Made by a program: the position numbers and the translations under genes. The notes below the pieces were generated by a model that made no database searches, had not been told where the DNA came from, and saw only the letters and a program-made list of their open reading frames with translations. A stretch of 64,000 nt of DNA from Sipunculus nudus. Taxonomy: Eukaryota; Annelida; Sipuncula; Golfingiida; Sipunculidae. Positions within the stretch are counted from its first letter, which is position 1, and each line of letters opens with the position of its first letter. The stretch covers positions 2,370,019 to 2,434,018 of the forward strand of contig CM049306.1 in NCBI GenBank assembly GCA_026874595.1, written 5' to 3'. Below are positions 1-10,846 of the stretch, piece after piece.

Positions 1-1659
1 CCACTTGTGAACAAACGTCATTCAAGTAAAATATGGTGATTCTCTAATGTTAAATACATTTGATAAAACTAAGAAGCGGATTCTAAACTATATCTCCTGA
101 CAGTCTAATGGAATGCTTTAAAAATGTTAGGCTTTTAATTTCCTGCTTGTATACATAGCCTTGAATGATTGAGCATTGAATTTTAGATTGGGAGTTCCAT
201 GACATCGACCTCTCCAAGAGAAATAAGGGGTCCATTTTTCATTAACTTGACGAAAAAATGTATGGTCGTCGAATTTTTATCATTCCAGAAGTAAGGACTG
301 AATCTTATTCATTCTTCATATAAAACACGTATTTTGAGGACTGGCATAGGAAGGCGGGTGTACATGATTAATTAAGCAAAATGAATTTGTGTCATGCTCA
401 CGCTTATTTGAACTTTTAAGGATAAGGATATTTTACCCAATTGTTAGCAGGAATTTCTCGCTACATGATTCGAAAGACAACTCCGCCCTTCATGTTGAAT
501 AGTTCTGAGGTTATAAAATCTATCTTGAGTAAAAACGTGAATGACTGATTTTTTTTAATCTATCTTCTAAAGGCTATAAAATGTCCAAGTAGGCATTGAA
601 ATTGCAGAATGCCTCATCATTAATAACGAATTATTGAAGGCTAAAATGCATAGGAGCTAGAGTATGAATCATCTCGAATTTTTATAGGGGAAATATATAA
701 AACCCATTTTTTTAAAGGTGCCATAAACAGGTGAAATCAAATGCCAATTTATATGTCTACAACATCATTTTACAGAAGCTGAGATGTACCGAAATAAAGT
801 AAAATATATAAAACAAAAATATATACTACACTTGGATGCAGAAATCAGAAATTGTATATTTAGTGGTAATCTCAATGGTATCTGTGCCCTTATACTGTGT
901 CCGGTATAAGGGCACAGGCTTGGTCCATTTCTGTTTAGAACCCATAGCTTCTCTCTGTTTACTCCGTCAGTTTTCGTAATTTTTACAATCAGAAATCATA
1001 CGTATGTTTATTTTTTTATCGAAAAGCACGGATATGATCCCCTCTCTGTATGGTACTGTCACTGTTAAACCTCTCCTCCTCTGCTTTCTCGCTGCTGTTA
1101 AAACGTATTCCTGTACCAGGTCCTTCCATTACTTACAATCGCATTGAAAAGAAATCATAAAAAAGTGTTCACTCTAATCCATCAATATACATTTAGATTA
1201 GAATCTGTGAATTGTTTCCAATTTAAACTATCAACTACGTTTCCTTGCAAGAGAATCTAAAAACGATATGGTGAGGCATTTAAATATATAACAAGGCAAC
1301 TTATGACTCAGTCATAATATAATTGTAACAAAAATATGAAAATCAAATCAATAAATACATAAAAAAATTAAGCAACCCAAAATAATGTTATTAAGCTGCA
1401 TACGCATTAATTATTAATTTTGTATGATAATTGAAACTGTTGCACATGCCTTCCTGTTCTTTCTCCTTTTGACATGACTTTAAACCTTGTGTTGATATTG
1501 TGGTACAAGACGTTACTTATACTGTATACAGGTCTTATGCACTAAGCTTTACAGTAAGTAAATTATTCGTATTTGGTTTTCGATTTTTTTGGACAAATTC
1601 ATCACAATATTTCAGATGGATCTGCATAACGGATTGATTTTCTATCTATTAGAAAATTT
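1..1659. other. AT-rich intergenic DNA, no gene seen
   Basis: No coding region is supported here. The sequence is AT-rich with short homopolymer runs. The one clear structure is a perfect 14-bp inverted repeat at 882-917, listed separately. A short open frame at 1589 matches nothing I recognise and lies at the edge of the duplicated unit that follows. Confidence 0.6.
882..917. repeat. Perfect 14-bp hairpin
   Basis: The left arm CTGTGCCCTTATAC at 882-895 is the exact reverse complement of the right arm at 904-917, with an 8-nt loop. No other element is recognised around it. It may be the relic of a foldback element or a chance structure. Confidence 0.8.
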
Positions 1660-2405
1660 CACATTATTATTATTTGTGATTATTATGTGTTCATACCTTG
1701 TTCCAGAGAGGGCTCTTATTATTATTATTAAAGCTAATAAACACCTTCAGATTCAGGAAAATAACTACTTAGAGTAGAAGGGAAGCATCACAATGAAAAT
1801 CAAGTACATCATCTTATATACAAGGGATACCATAAAATCGAATTAACAAAGGGTCATTCATTGGAGGTGTATATGGTCAAATATTCATAATTTTATCAAA
1901 AGTATCTGTTAAGTGTCAAGAACTAATGTATTTATGCGCTAGAATGTAAGAAATGTCAACATCATCGCGAACAAAACTATTGTTGGGGAAAAAAATAAAG
2001 AAAACCTGTTAAATTCAAAATTCATTCACGATATTTAAATAAAATCGTTTTTAATTACTTAATCAACAAATATATATATATAAAACACTGATCAAATTAT
2101 TTTCATTAGTTAATTTTCGATACTTTCGAAACTGCAGATACAATGCACTTTACTTGAAGTGAATATGTCAAATATTAAGCGAGCTATAAGCCTATACATA
2201 CCCCTACCCCTTTATCAAGGCTACCTGTCCGCGTGTGCCGTGCGTAATGACGCGGTTGTCTTTAAATGGCCTAAAAGGGTAGTGTATCCCAAAATTATAA
2301 GTGTTAACATGTTAATTCATTTACTGGACATATTTGGGGATCTAAAAATAGTTTAAATACATATGTTATAAAATCCCAGAGAGGGTGCACGGTGACCCTT
2401 CTTAT
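1660..2405 (+). repeat. Direct duplication, unit A
   Basis: This unit aligns by eye with 2410-3450. Shared blocks include TAATAAACACCTTCAG, the stretch around GGATACCATAAAAT and GTCAAATATTCATAA, and the closing GGTGCACGGTGACCC. The offset is about 753 bp before the insertion point and about 1035 bp after it. The difference is explained by an insertion in unit B. The site matching that insertion is an uninterrupted TTAA at 2175-2178. Confidence 0.8.
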
Positions 2406-2409
2406 AGTA

Positions 2410-3450
2410 TGGCTTAAATATGGCTATTTTTTATGATTATTATATGTAAAAAATGGCTCAAGAAAGGGTTTCCATTATTTTTAAAACTAATAAACACCTT
2501 CAGGTTTAGACAAATAACAATTCATAGTATCGATGAAGCATCACAGTGAAAATCAATGCACCTGGAGAGGAAAATAGGACACCACCTCCGTCTTATAAAC
2601 AAGGGATACCATAAAATAGAATTAATAATGGGTCATTCATTGCAGGTGTATATGGTCAAATATTCATAATTTTATCAACAGAATTCGTAAGGATGTAAGA
2701 TACTAATGTATTAATACACTAGAATTTTAGAAATGCAACATCATCTCGAAAATAAACTACTGTTGGTAAAAATAAAAGAAAAAAAACTGTTAAATTCAAT
2801 TTTCTTTTTGGATATTTTTTATGTATAGTAATTAATTTCTTAATTAACAAAAAATACTTAACACATTCATATGATTATTTTTGTTCGTGACTTTTCCCTA
2901 CTGTTTGCGAATACAATGCAGTTTATTTGAAGTGGATATGTCAAATATTAACCCTTTACTGTTTACATTTATTTTAGATTTCCGACAAATTCTGATACTA
3001 TTTATATTTACACTAACAGCCATATCTTTTCAAGCTTTTTCTGTATCTTTATCAAATTTTCAACAGTTCCCACTAAGAGGGTTTGCTGAAGATTATTGAA
3101 AATCATTGAAACTTAGAAATTATATGCAATATTTTTGTCCTGAAAGAATCTATATATATCATGGCATTCTAGTTGCCCATTTAGAGTGCTCTTTAGTGGC
3201 TTGTAAACAGAAAAGGGTTAAGCGAGCTATAAGCATTTACATACCCCTACCCCCTTAACAAGACTATCTGTCCGCGGGTCCCGTGCGCAAAGACGCGATT
3301 GTCTTTAAATGGCCTAAAAGGGTAGCGTATCCCAAAATAATCAATGTTTACATTTCAATTCATTAATTGGACATACTTAAGGATCTATAAATACCTATCT
3401 CATAAATCCCAGAGGGGGTGCACGGTGACCCCTCCTAGCCCATGGACTAA
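2410..3450 (+). repeat. Direct duplication, unit B (carries an insertion)
   Basis: This is the second copy of the unit at 1660-2405. It has diverged by substitutions and small indels, plus one 270-bp insertion at 2948-3221. It ends with the same GGTGCACGGTGACCCCTCC block. It has no coding capacity that I recognise. Confidence 0.8.
2952..3217. mobile_element. piggyBac-like MITE at a TTAA target
   Basis: A 266-bp insertion is flanked on both sides by TTAA (2948-2951 and 3218-3221). Its ends are inverted repeats that begin CCCTTT: CCCTTTACTGTTTACA on the left and the complement of TGTAAACAGAAAAGGG on the right, matching at 15 of 17 positions. TTAA duplication with CCY ends is the signature of the piggyBac superfamily. 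There is no transposase, so it is non-autonomous. The paralogous unit keeps a single TTAA at 2175-2178, which is the empty site. Confidence 0.88.
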
Positions 3451-3762
3451 TATCACATACAGTTTCTGACAGGTTTGACAAGATTGAATTTAAATATGAT
3501 GAAAGGAAGTCTGTATTCGCAGCACAGAGGTCCGCACCTGTCTCTGTGCAGAGTTCATTGCATCTTAATATTATAAGTTTCTGTGTAGTGCATTATCTGC
3601 ATAGATTCTTAATAAGGAATTCTCTTGTTGCTGAATTGTAAAGACATCAAATTTTCCTCATCAACAGCAAATTCATTTTGGGTAAGTTTATGTCTGTTAA
3701 ATCATATCAATACTATTATTAATAACATTGTCATATTCATTGTAAACCAATAATAAAAATAA
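3451..3762 (-). other. Non-coding, probable 3' region of the Helentron
   Basis: This stretch lies directly downstream of the last minus-strand Helentron reading frame. No gene is seen. The 3' end of the element should lie here, but I could not place the terminal hairpin and end motif with confidence. Confidence 0.35.
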
Positions 3763-4446
3763 TCAATCAAGATGAAACTGGAAAACACTCTTTGGAACAA
3801 TAGTAAACAAAACTTTATGATCAGACCATGTAGCCTCTATTGTTGAAGTTGTAACATCAGGGAAGTTAGAAAACACCAGATCAATGAGACTTCCATGATC
3901 AGTTGTCTTTTCTGTGACACGTTGTTGACAGTGTAAAACATGTGAAAGATCATTCAAGGCTGACATATTTTTTTGTTTACTAACATCTATATTAAAATCT
4001 CCCATTACTAACAATGATTCTTGGATATCAACATGTGTTATAAGCTGGACAAGCTTTGACCTAAAGTCAGACAGTTTCGACTGGGGGGATCTGTATACAC
4101 TAATCAATTGTACGGAAGAGCTTGGAGTATTTACCAATAATACAGATGCATCAATGTTTCCATCAGACTGATGATGCACTTCAATGAATGGGAAGAGGTC
4201 TTTGTGGACATAGAATGCTAATCCATAGTGTGGTCTTTTTGATAGATATGTTGAACCTGTTGTTTGATGATCATTTCGTATCAGTTGGATGTTTGGTATA
4301 CAATATGAATCATCAGTATCAAGAGAACACAAACGAGTTTCAGCCAAAGCAATGATATGGGTATCAAAGATATGACAATCAGAAATCACATCTTTGAAAA
4401 GCAAATGAAGAGATCTTGTGTTATGGTAGATTATCTTCAGTGTATC
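3763..4446 (-). CDS. Helentron C-terminal APE-type endonuclease domain (fused to Pif1 tail)
   Basis: These are residues 305-531 of the same 531-codon frame as the helicase tail, ending in a stop at 3763. It has the exonuclease-endonuclease-phosphatase fold motifs: Asn313 in Asn-Thr-Arg-Ser-Leu, Glu340 in Leu-Ala-Glu-Thr-Arg-Leu, Val-Tyr-Arg-Ser-Pro, Gly-Asp-Phe-Asn at 453-456, and Ser-Asp-His at 512-514. All expected catalytic positions are present and the frame has no stop, unlike the upstream Rep and helicase motifs. Such domains in Helentrons resemble those of CR1-like LINEs and are thought to have been captured from them. Expression from this truncated frame is unproven. Confidence 0.88.
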   Translation of the reverse strand, partial: DTLKIIYHNTRSLHLLFKDVISDCHIFDTHIIALAETRLCSLDTDDSYCIPNIQLIRNDHQTTGSTYLSKRPHYGLAFYVHKDLFPFIEVHHQSDGNIDASVLLVNTPSSSVQLISVYRSPQSKLSDFRSKLVQLITHVDIQESLLVMGDFNIDVSKQKNMSALNDLSHVLHCQQRVTEKTTDHGSLIDLVFSNFPDVTTSTIEATWSDHKVLFTIVPKSVFQFHLD

Positions 4447-6240
4447 AGTTGGTACAGATGTTGGTGGTAAGAAATTAAGAGCAAGTGTAGCATCATGACG
4501 TAGTCTGGCCATTTCATTTGTTACTTGTGGATCCGTTGATATTTTGTTTTCATCTAAATTTAATACATGCAAGCCATCCATATTTTTTGCCCTGCTCAAT
4601 GCAACATAATGTGCATGCCTCAGTTTTCTGGTACTTGTCATGTCCACAACCACTTGATCAAGTGAACTGCCTTGAGCCTTCCATATCGTTTTTGCTGCAC
4701 CAATTTTAATGGATACTGAGAACGAGTTACCAGTATATGTCTCCGGCCTGAATGGAATGTGCGCTTGATGAAGAAGTGTAGTCCATTCTTTGGATATAGA
4801 TAGAGTGTAAAATGCGGCATAAATTCTCCTGGTGCCTGAGCCAATGTTTGAATCTTCAAACTGAACCCAAAGAATTCTTGGCACAGTTTTGCTATGCAGG
4901 AAGTGTATGTGCTTCAATATACAAGAACAACCATTGGTGATTCCATCTTGTAATGCAACATTGCAGGTGATATCGTATGGTAAACCAACAGCAATATGAA
5001 GCGTTTTCAGCAGTCCTGCAGTTTTTGATGGGTTATCTGGTATTCTTGAAAGTACATCTTTCTTCACATCATCTGTCACATCTGTTATTACTGTGTCAAT
5101 TGCAGAACTTGTTACTTTAGTTGTTTTTGTACACTGGAAAATTTGCATATTATGATTGTCAACACAGGTGTTGTTTGTAAACAAATGAGTAGTTCCCGAC
5201 GGATATGAACGGTTATCACCAACAAGACAAGATTTTAGGGTATCAATGTCAGCTTTTGTGTGTTGTCCTCGTAACCTGTTCAAAAGTTCTGCGAAATCAT
5301 GATCCTTTTTTTTTTTTTGCAGCATGATTTCAGTTAGCTCATACATTTGAAAATCCATGAAAGTTCTTGAAAATCCAGTTGTCCATTACTGGTTGAAGTT
5401 GGAAGAGGTCTCCAACAACAGTTACATGGATACCACCAAATGATTCTTTGTTACCTTTAATTTCTTGGAGCCGCAAATTAACGAAATTGAACATGCGATT
5501 TCCTACCATGCTTATTTCATCAATTATTAATTTATGAAGGTGCCTATACTGTGTTCGCAGTGTATTCAGGATGTCAGATGATAATTTTCTGTAATCAAAT
5601 CCTTTATTTGGATCGATTCGAAAAGCATTATGTAATGTGGATCATTGAACATTGTAAGCAGCCTTTCCTGTAGGTGCAGTGATCGGTATCTTGCACTCCA
5701 ACGGATTTTCACCTATATTCCCACATAAGTGACGATGTAATGCTTGAAAGAGAGCTTTGATCAAAACTGATTCACCAACACCTGCCCCACCAGTAAGAAA
5801 TAAGTGTAAAGGCTTAGTAGAACATTTTACATGTTTAATAATGTGTTTGAAGACAGTGAGTTGTTTCTCATTTAGATCCTGTATTAATTGACTGTATTCT
5901 ACATCGGGTATTCTACCAGGCAATGTAAGCGGTTCTTGTGCAGTGGTTCTTGGTGGCAGGCCAAGATCAGTTGTCAAATCATAGTTTCTCTGATGATCCG
6001 ACCTTTCTTTGTCAAAAAAGCATATTCTTCACTTGGAACTGGCTGTTGAATTAAATCTTCATTCTCTGCATGTTCTGTTGTAGGAGCTATTTGTGCATAT
6101 TCAGTTTCATGGTCATATTCAGCTTGGTCCTGTGCTTCTTGTAGAACATCTGCATTGTGCTCATACTGTTTTCTTTTAAATTCAATTTGTATTGTTTTCT
6201 TGTTAAATTGTTCCGAGTATGTAAATGAACCATTCAAAAG
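4447..6240 (-). pseudogene. Helentron Pif1-family helicase domain, frame-broken
   Basis: An acidic linker (6237-5974) leads into the helicase. Motif I at about 5764-5790 reads Gly-Gly-Ala-Gly-Val-Gly-Glu-Ser, so the ATP-binding Lys is Glu (codon 5771-5773). Motif Ia is Thr-Ala-Pro-Thr-Gly-Lys-Ala-Ala. Beyond a stretch that needs a frame change, 5530-5380 encodes Ile-Asp-Glu-Ile-Ser-Met (Walker B) and Val-Val-Gly-Asp-Leu-Phe-Gln-Leu-Gln-Pro (motif III). The C-terminal part is residues 1-300 of an intact 531-codon frame starting at 5358, with Lys-Ala-Gln-Gly-Ser-Ser-Leu-Asp (about 228-235) and His-Tyr-Val-Ala-Leu-Ser-Arg-Ala (250-257). The helicase would unwind donor DNA during rolling-circle transposition. 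Confidence 0.9.
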
Positions 6241-6318
6241 GTCTTTGGTTTCATCTCTCCATGATGTGAACAGCAGCAGCCTTTCACGAAAGCAGTTTTC
6301 CAGGTCTATTTTTTCAGT

Positions 6319-7917
6319 TTAGCGAACATATCTTAAAACACTTGGAACTTTTCTATGAGTGTATGTTGTACCATATGGTAAGGTGATACTGAGCTTTTCT
6401 CCTGTGTTTATATTAGTTATTGCTTCAGTTTGATCAGTGATGTTGTTATCATCAGTGTTGTCGGGGAATGCACCATCTGCTCTTTCCGAGGGGTATTTAA
6501 TATTAATATGTGATGCAAAATGAACAAGACACCAATTTTCAAATGCTTTTGGTCTCTTTGAGTATCTGTCAATGCTATTATTTGCTGCTTTGTCGGTTGA
6601 ATCATGTGGAAGATGCTCAAGCTGTTCTTTACTCTTGAGTAGAAAAGTTCTTTCATCTGGAGGGGCAGTGGGTACAAATATTACATCCCTGGTAGCTCTT
6701 GTCATTTGAAGTTGTAATACTAGATATGCTGCTTCCTGCGCACTTATTTCCACAGCATTTAAAAACTGATTTCCCAGATCTCTCACCTGCTGTCTGAGAG
6801 TTTTATCCCCTTTTCTAGCTTCTTTGCAAGCAGCATCTAACAAAGCACTCATTTCCCTTTGACTTTTGCTGACATATGAAACTATGCATGTTGCACATGC
6901 ATAAGGATCAAGAATAAACTGAAGGTCATGGTTAGCTTTCCAGGCAGGAAACCAAAGTCTCATGTATCCATTTGTTTTATTTTAGATGGCGACCTTCTAA
7001 GGAATACTTTTGGACCTTTAATGGATGTACGCAAGGCCATGTAGTAGTCATCTAGAGAGAGTTCTAGAGAGTTTAAGAAATCATGAAAGGACAGGTCATT
7101 GTCAACATTTAAGCTTGTAAGTGCCTGAGAGATTTTGTGGTAGTTCTGTTTGTGTTTTTCATCAACTTCTGTGTGATGGGGTGCAAGGATTTTAGTTTGT
7201 GGCATTGGTGGCAATGGAAAGTTAAAAGGACAAATTGGCTTTCCATTCTTTCTACAAGACCTTGAGTGTCTGTGTATTTGTAGATCTATCAGATTTTGAT
7301 GGTCCTCATCATTCTTGCAGCAAGTGACATGCTCATCGATGTATTTTGTGGCAGTATCTTTTTTATGTTGACCATATATGGGTGCATCCTGAATCCACAT
7401 AAGCATATTAATGAGTGGCGAGCCACGTTGCTGAAATTCTTCTCTGTAAAAAGAATCTATCAGCTTTCCACAGGTGAATGTGCGCTTTGTAAGATGGTGT
7501 GAATGAAAGAATGAACTCTGTGATCAAAATACCGCACACATGTTACAGGATCTGCCTTAACCAAGCGTGTCTTATTTACCCAATCCATTTGTCTAATATC
7601 ATCACTTGAATAAGTTCTGCCATCAAACAGTTTTCCAAGTCTTCCCAATATGTGTCTGCAGCAGATGGAGATATTAACCATGTTGGCAATCCTAGTTGTC
7701 TAATCATTGCAAAGAGATCTTTTTTACGTGCTTCAAAATATGCAGGGAAGCCTCGTATGGATCTGAAAATCCTGTAGCCTTCATCCAACCTTGTCAACTC
7801 ATGAACTTTGCTTTCATTCAAGACATCTTGGACAGAATAATTCTTCCCCTTAGTTTTGATTTGACGAATTGCTAGGCTAACCTTTCCTGTAATTTGTTCT
7901 ATTTGTAATTTCTTCAT
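6319..7917 (-). pseudogene. Helentron Rep (HUH endonuclease) domain, frame-broken, catalytic residues lost
   Basis: The N-terminal Helitron-like block is at 7917-7576: an Arg-Gly-Phe-Pro-Ala-Tyr motif, then Ala-Met-Ile-Arg-Gln-Leu-Gly-Leu-Pro-Thr. A frameshift leads to Asp-Pro-Val-Thr-Cys-Val-Arg-Tyr-Phe (7681-7460), and another to the metal-binding motif. There, Phe-Gln-Gln-Arg-Gly-Ser-Pro is followed by Leu-Ile-Asn where the family has His-x-His (codons 7413-7415 and 7407-7409). In the last frame (6963-6319) the paired-tyrosine motif reads Cys-Ile-Val-Ser-Tyr: the first Tyr is Cys (6886-6888) and the second is kept (6874-6876). This domain normally nicks DNA and makes the covalent 5'-phosphotyrosine link. 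This copy could not do so. Confidence 0.88.
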
Positions 7918-7940
7918 TTTGTAGAAAAGATTTTGAACAT

Positions 7941-9122
7941 TTACAGCAACTCAGCGATCAAGTGCTCGGAGTTCCCACTTGCAAATTTCGCTGTAATGAA
8001 GTTTTTTCTTTCAGCATTATCTAATCTCTTTTGCCCACAGAATATTGATGGAAATGACATGTATTCTGAATCTTTGTCTTGAATCAAATTCAAAGGTTTC
8101 TGTCCTTCACCAGGAGCCACCGATATTATGTCATTCAGTGTGAGTTCAGTATCATCAAGCATGGTATCTAGAATTCCTCCTTGTTCATCTTCATGTATTT
8201 CTTCAAAATTGTCATCATCAGATAGACTATCATCCACGGATTTGTCAGTTGTGGCAAGAGGTTCGTGCTCTTGTTAATTTTTGAAAGTCTGAAGCCAATT
8301 GCTATTTATGGTAATGTTTGCATCTTTATACAACTGACTATGTCTCATCAAGAAGTATAGTGCACTCATTATTACAGCTGGACGTACATTTTTGGTGCAC
8401 TCTACATTTTTGTACTCACGTTTACGTTTTAAACTTATTGGTACCGTAGCCGTGGAGTCTGACGTACGTGGCAACATATCCACGGTTGTTTCAATTTGAG
8501 GAGCTACGTTGACCAGTGATCCTTTCAGTGACAACTGTGAACCTCTAGGTAATTCTCGTAAATGCATGAATGGTATGCGTAATGCAACAAGCCTTTCCTC
8601 TAAGGGGACACAAGTTTAATTCAGGTGGCTTATCAGGAAACTGCATTCCATTTAATACAGAAAGTTTTGGTGTCTTGTGGCATTTGAGAGCATCAAGACA
8701 AATTGTGCATAACCACTGCTTATTGTCCACCGATTTACATCCGTAATGTGTGTTGCTAGGAAAGTGGAATCTAGTCTGTCTGGCCAGCTATTTGAATTTT
8801 TTACAAAGTGTTTGAACCATGTCTGGTTACAGCAACAACAAGCATATATGGGACCTTCAGATATCAAAATATGAAATTTCTGTATACATTCTGTGAGATC
8901 TTCACCCAGTTTTCTCTTCAGATTAACTGCTTTTTCATTTTTTCTGTATGATTCATCAGTTCTTTTTTGTGCTCTAGAGACCGTATGTCTCATAGTCTCA
9001 GTTCTCTTATGTAATGGATCGGCTCTTTTCCTCCTTTTGGCGAGTCTCTCAGTTTCTCTAAGAAAATCATCTTCAGATCTTTTTCTTTTTTTTTTACCAG
9101 TTGATTCTCTGACACGTTCCAT
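7941..9122 (-). pseudogene. Helentron Cys-rich / DUF6570-like region and linker
   Basis: The first frame (9122-8652) has a basic stretch, then Phe-His-x5-Glu-Gly-Pro-Ile-Tyr-Ala-Cys-Cys-Cys-Cys-Asn-Gln-Thr-Trp-Phe, a zinc-binding-like motif typical of this protein family. The next frame (to 8545) holds Trp-Leu-Cys-x2-Cys and a Pro-Lys-Leu-Ser-Val-x-Asn-Gly-Met block, like DUF6570. The third (8567-8274) continues with Leu-Arg-Glu-Leu-Pro-Arg-Gly-x-Gln-Leu-Ser-Leu and Leu-Val-Asn-Val. The fourth (8237-7941) is an acidic linker with Ala-Pro-Gly-Glu-Gly-Gln-Lys-Pro and Phe-Pro-x-Ile-Phe-x-Gly. The pieces lie in different frames, so there are at least three lesions. Confidence 0.7.
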
Positions 9123-9229
9123 TTGTCTATAGATTTCATTTTGTCTAGCAGTTTGCTTCTGTTGTTTCTCAGCTTCTTTCTCACGTACCCTTCGAACTTG
9201 GTTTTTTCTTATCTTATGATTGTATGCTG

Positions 9230-10670
9230 TCTCTGCAGAACGTTCTTTTTGTCTGTAAGTTTCATTTTGTCTGACAATTTGCTTCTGTTGTTTCTCGGCC
9301 TTTCTTTCTTTTTGTCTGTAAGTTTCATTTAGTCTGGTGAGTTTGCTTCTGTTGTTTGTCAGCTTTTCTTTCTTGTGCCCTTCGAACTTGATCTTTTCTT
9401 ATCTTTTGATTATATGCTTTCTCTGCAGATCGTTCTTTTTGTCTGTATGTTTCATAATGTCTAAAAGCTTGCCTCTGTTGTTTCTCAGCTTTTCTCTCTT
9501 GAGCCCTTCGAACTTGATCTTTTCTTATCTTTTGATTACATGCTTTCTCTGCAGAACGTTCTTTCTGTCTGTATGTTTCATCAAGTCTAGCAGCTTGCTT
9601 CTGTTGTTTCTTAGCTTTTCTCTCTTGTGCCCTTCGAAATTGATCTTTTCTTTTCTTATAATTAAATGCTTTCTCTGCAGAACGTTCTTTCTGTCTGTAT
9701 GTTTCATCAAGTCTAGGAGCTTGCTTCTGTTGTTTCTCAGCTTTTCTCTCTTGTGCCCATCGAACTTGGTCTTTTTTTTATCTTATAATTAAATGCTTTC
9801 TCTGCAGAACTTTCTTTCTGTCTGTATGTTTCATCAAGTCTAGCAGTTTGCTTCTGTTGTTTCTCAGCTTATCTCTCTTGAGCCCTTCGAACTTGATCTT
9901 TTCTTATCTCATAATTAAATGCTTTCTCTGCGAAACGTTCTTTTTGTCTGTATGTTTCATCAAGTCTAGCAGTTTGCTTCTGTTGTTTCTCAGCTTTTCT
10001 CTTTTGTGCCCTTCGAACTTGATCTTTTCTTATCTTTTGATTATATGCTTTCTATGCAGAACGTTCTTTCTGTCTGTATGTTTCATCAAGTCTAGGAGCT
10101 TGCTTCTGTTGTTTCTCAGCTTTTCTCTCTTGTGCCCATCGAACTTGGTCCTTTTTTTATCTTTTGATTTTTGCTTTCTCTGCAGAACGTTCTTTCTGTC
10201 TGTATGTTTCATCAAGTCTAGCGGCTTGCTTCCGTGTTTCTCAGCTATTCTCTCTTGTGCCCTTCGAACTTGATCTTTTCTTATCTTTTAATTTTATGCT
10301 TTCTCTGCAGAACGTTCTTTCTGTCTGTATGTTTCATCAAGTCTAGGAGCTTGCTTCTGTTGTTTGTCAGTTTTTCTTTCTTGTGCCCTTCGAACTTGAT
10401 CTTTTCTTATCTTTTGATTTTTGCTTTCTCTGCAGAACGTTCTTTCTGTTTGTATGTTTCATCAAGTCTAGCAGCTTGCTTCTGTTGTTTCTCAGCTTTT
10501 CTCTCTTGTGCCCTTCGAACTTGATCTTTTCTTATCTTTTGATTATGTGCTTTCTCTGCAGAACGTTCTTTCTGTCTAAAAGTTTCATTTTGTCTTGATA
10601 GCAGTTTTCTTTGTTGATCTTTTAGGCGTTCTATATCCCTGTGAGCTGGATACATTTTTTTCTGTCGCAT
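9230..10670 (-). pseudogene. Helentron charged region: about ten tandem 42-residue repeats
   Basis: The DNA repeats with a period of 125-127 bp. The anchor GCAGAACGTTCTT (plus strand) or a close variant starts at 9425, 9551, 9677, 9804, 9930, 10056, 10182, 10307, 10432 and 10558, with a degenerate copy near 9235. Translated on the minus strand, each unit is about 42 residues, rich in Arg, Lys, Glu and Gln. It contains Arg-Gln-Lys-Glu-Arg-Ser-Ala-Glu-Lys-Ala, then Arg-Ala-Gln-Glu-Arg-Lys-Ala-Glu-Lys-Gln, and should form a helical coiled coil. Units of 125 and 127 bp break the frame. Lys/Arg-rich repeats ahead of the Rep domain occur in related elements; their role (DNA or RNA binding, nuclear targeting) is a guess. 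Confidence 0.85.
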
Positions 10671-10846
10671 GTACTCTTACATATATTGTTTTCTATTCAT
10701 TTTTAGTTTTTGATCTTTAAAGTAGTCTTGGATCAATTGAACACCGTGTTTAGAATCATTTTCATGTTCAGGTCGGCTTTTATTTACCATGTCATCTGGG
10801 TCTGATGTTGACTTGGTTGCATGCTTGAGATGGTCATCTGAACTAG

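Noticed and set aside
9123-10598. Plus-strand open frames rich in Leu, Ser, Phe and Cys across 9.1-10.6 kb
   Set aside because: They are the antisense shadow of the Lys/Glu-rich Helentron repeats on the minus strand.
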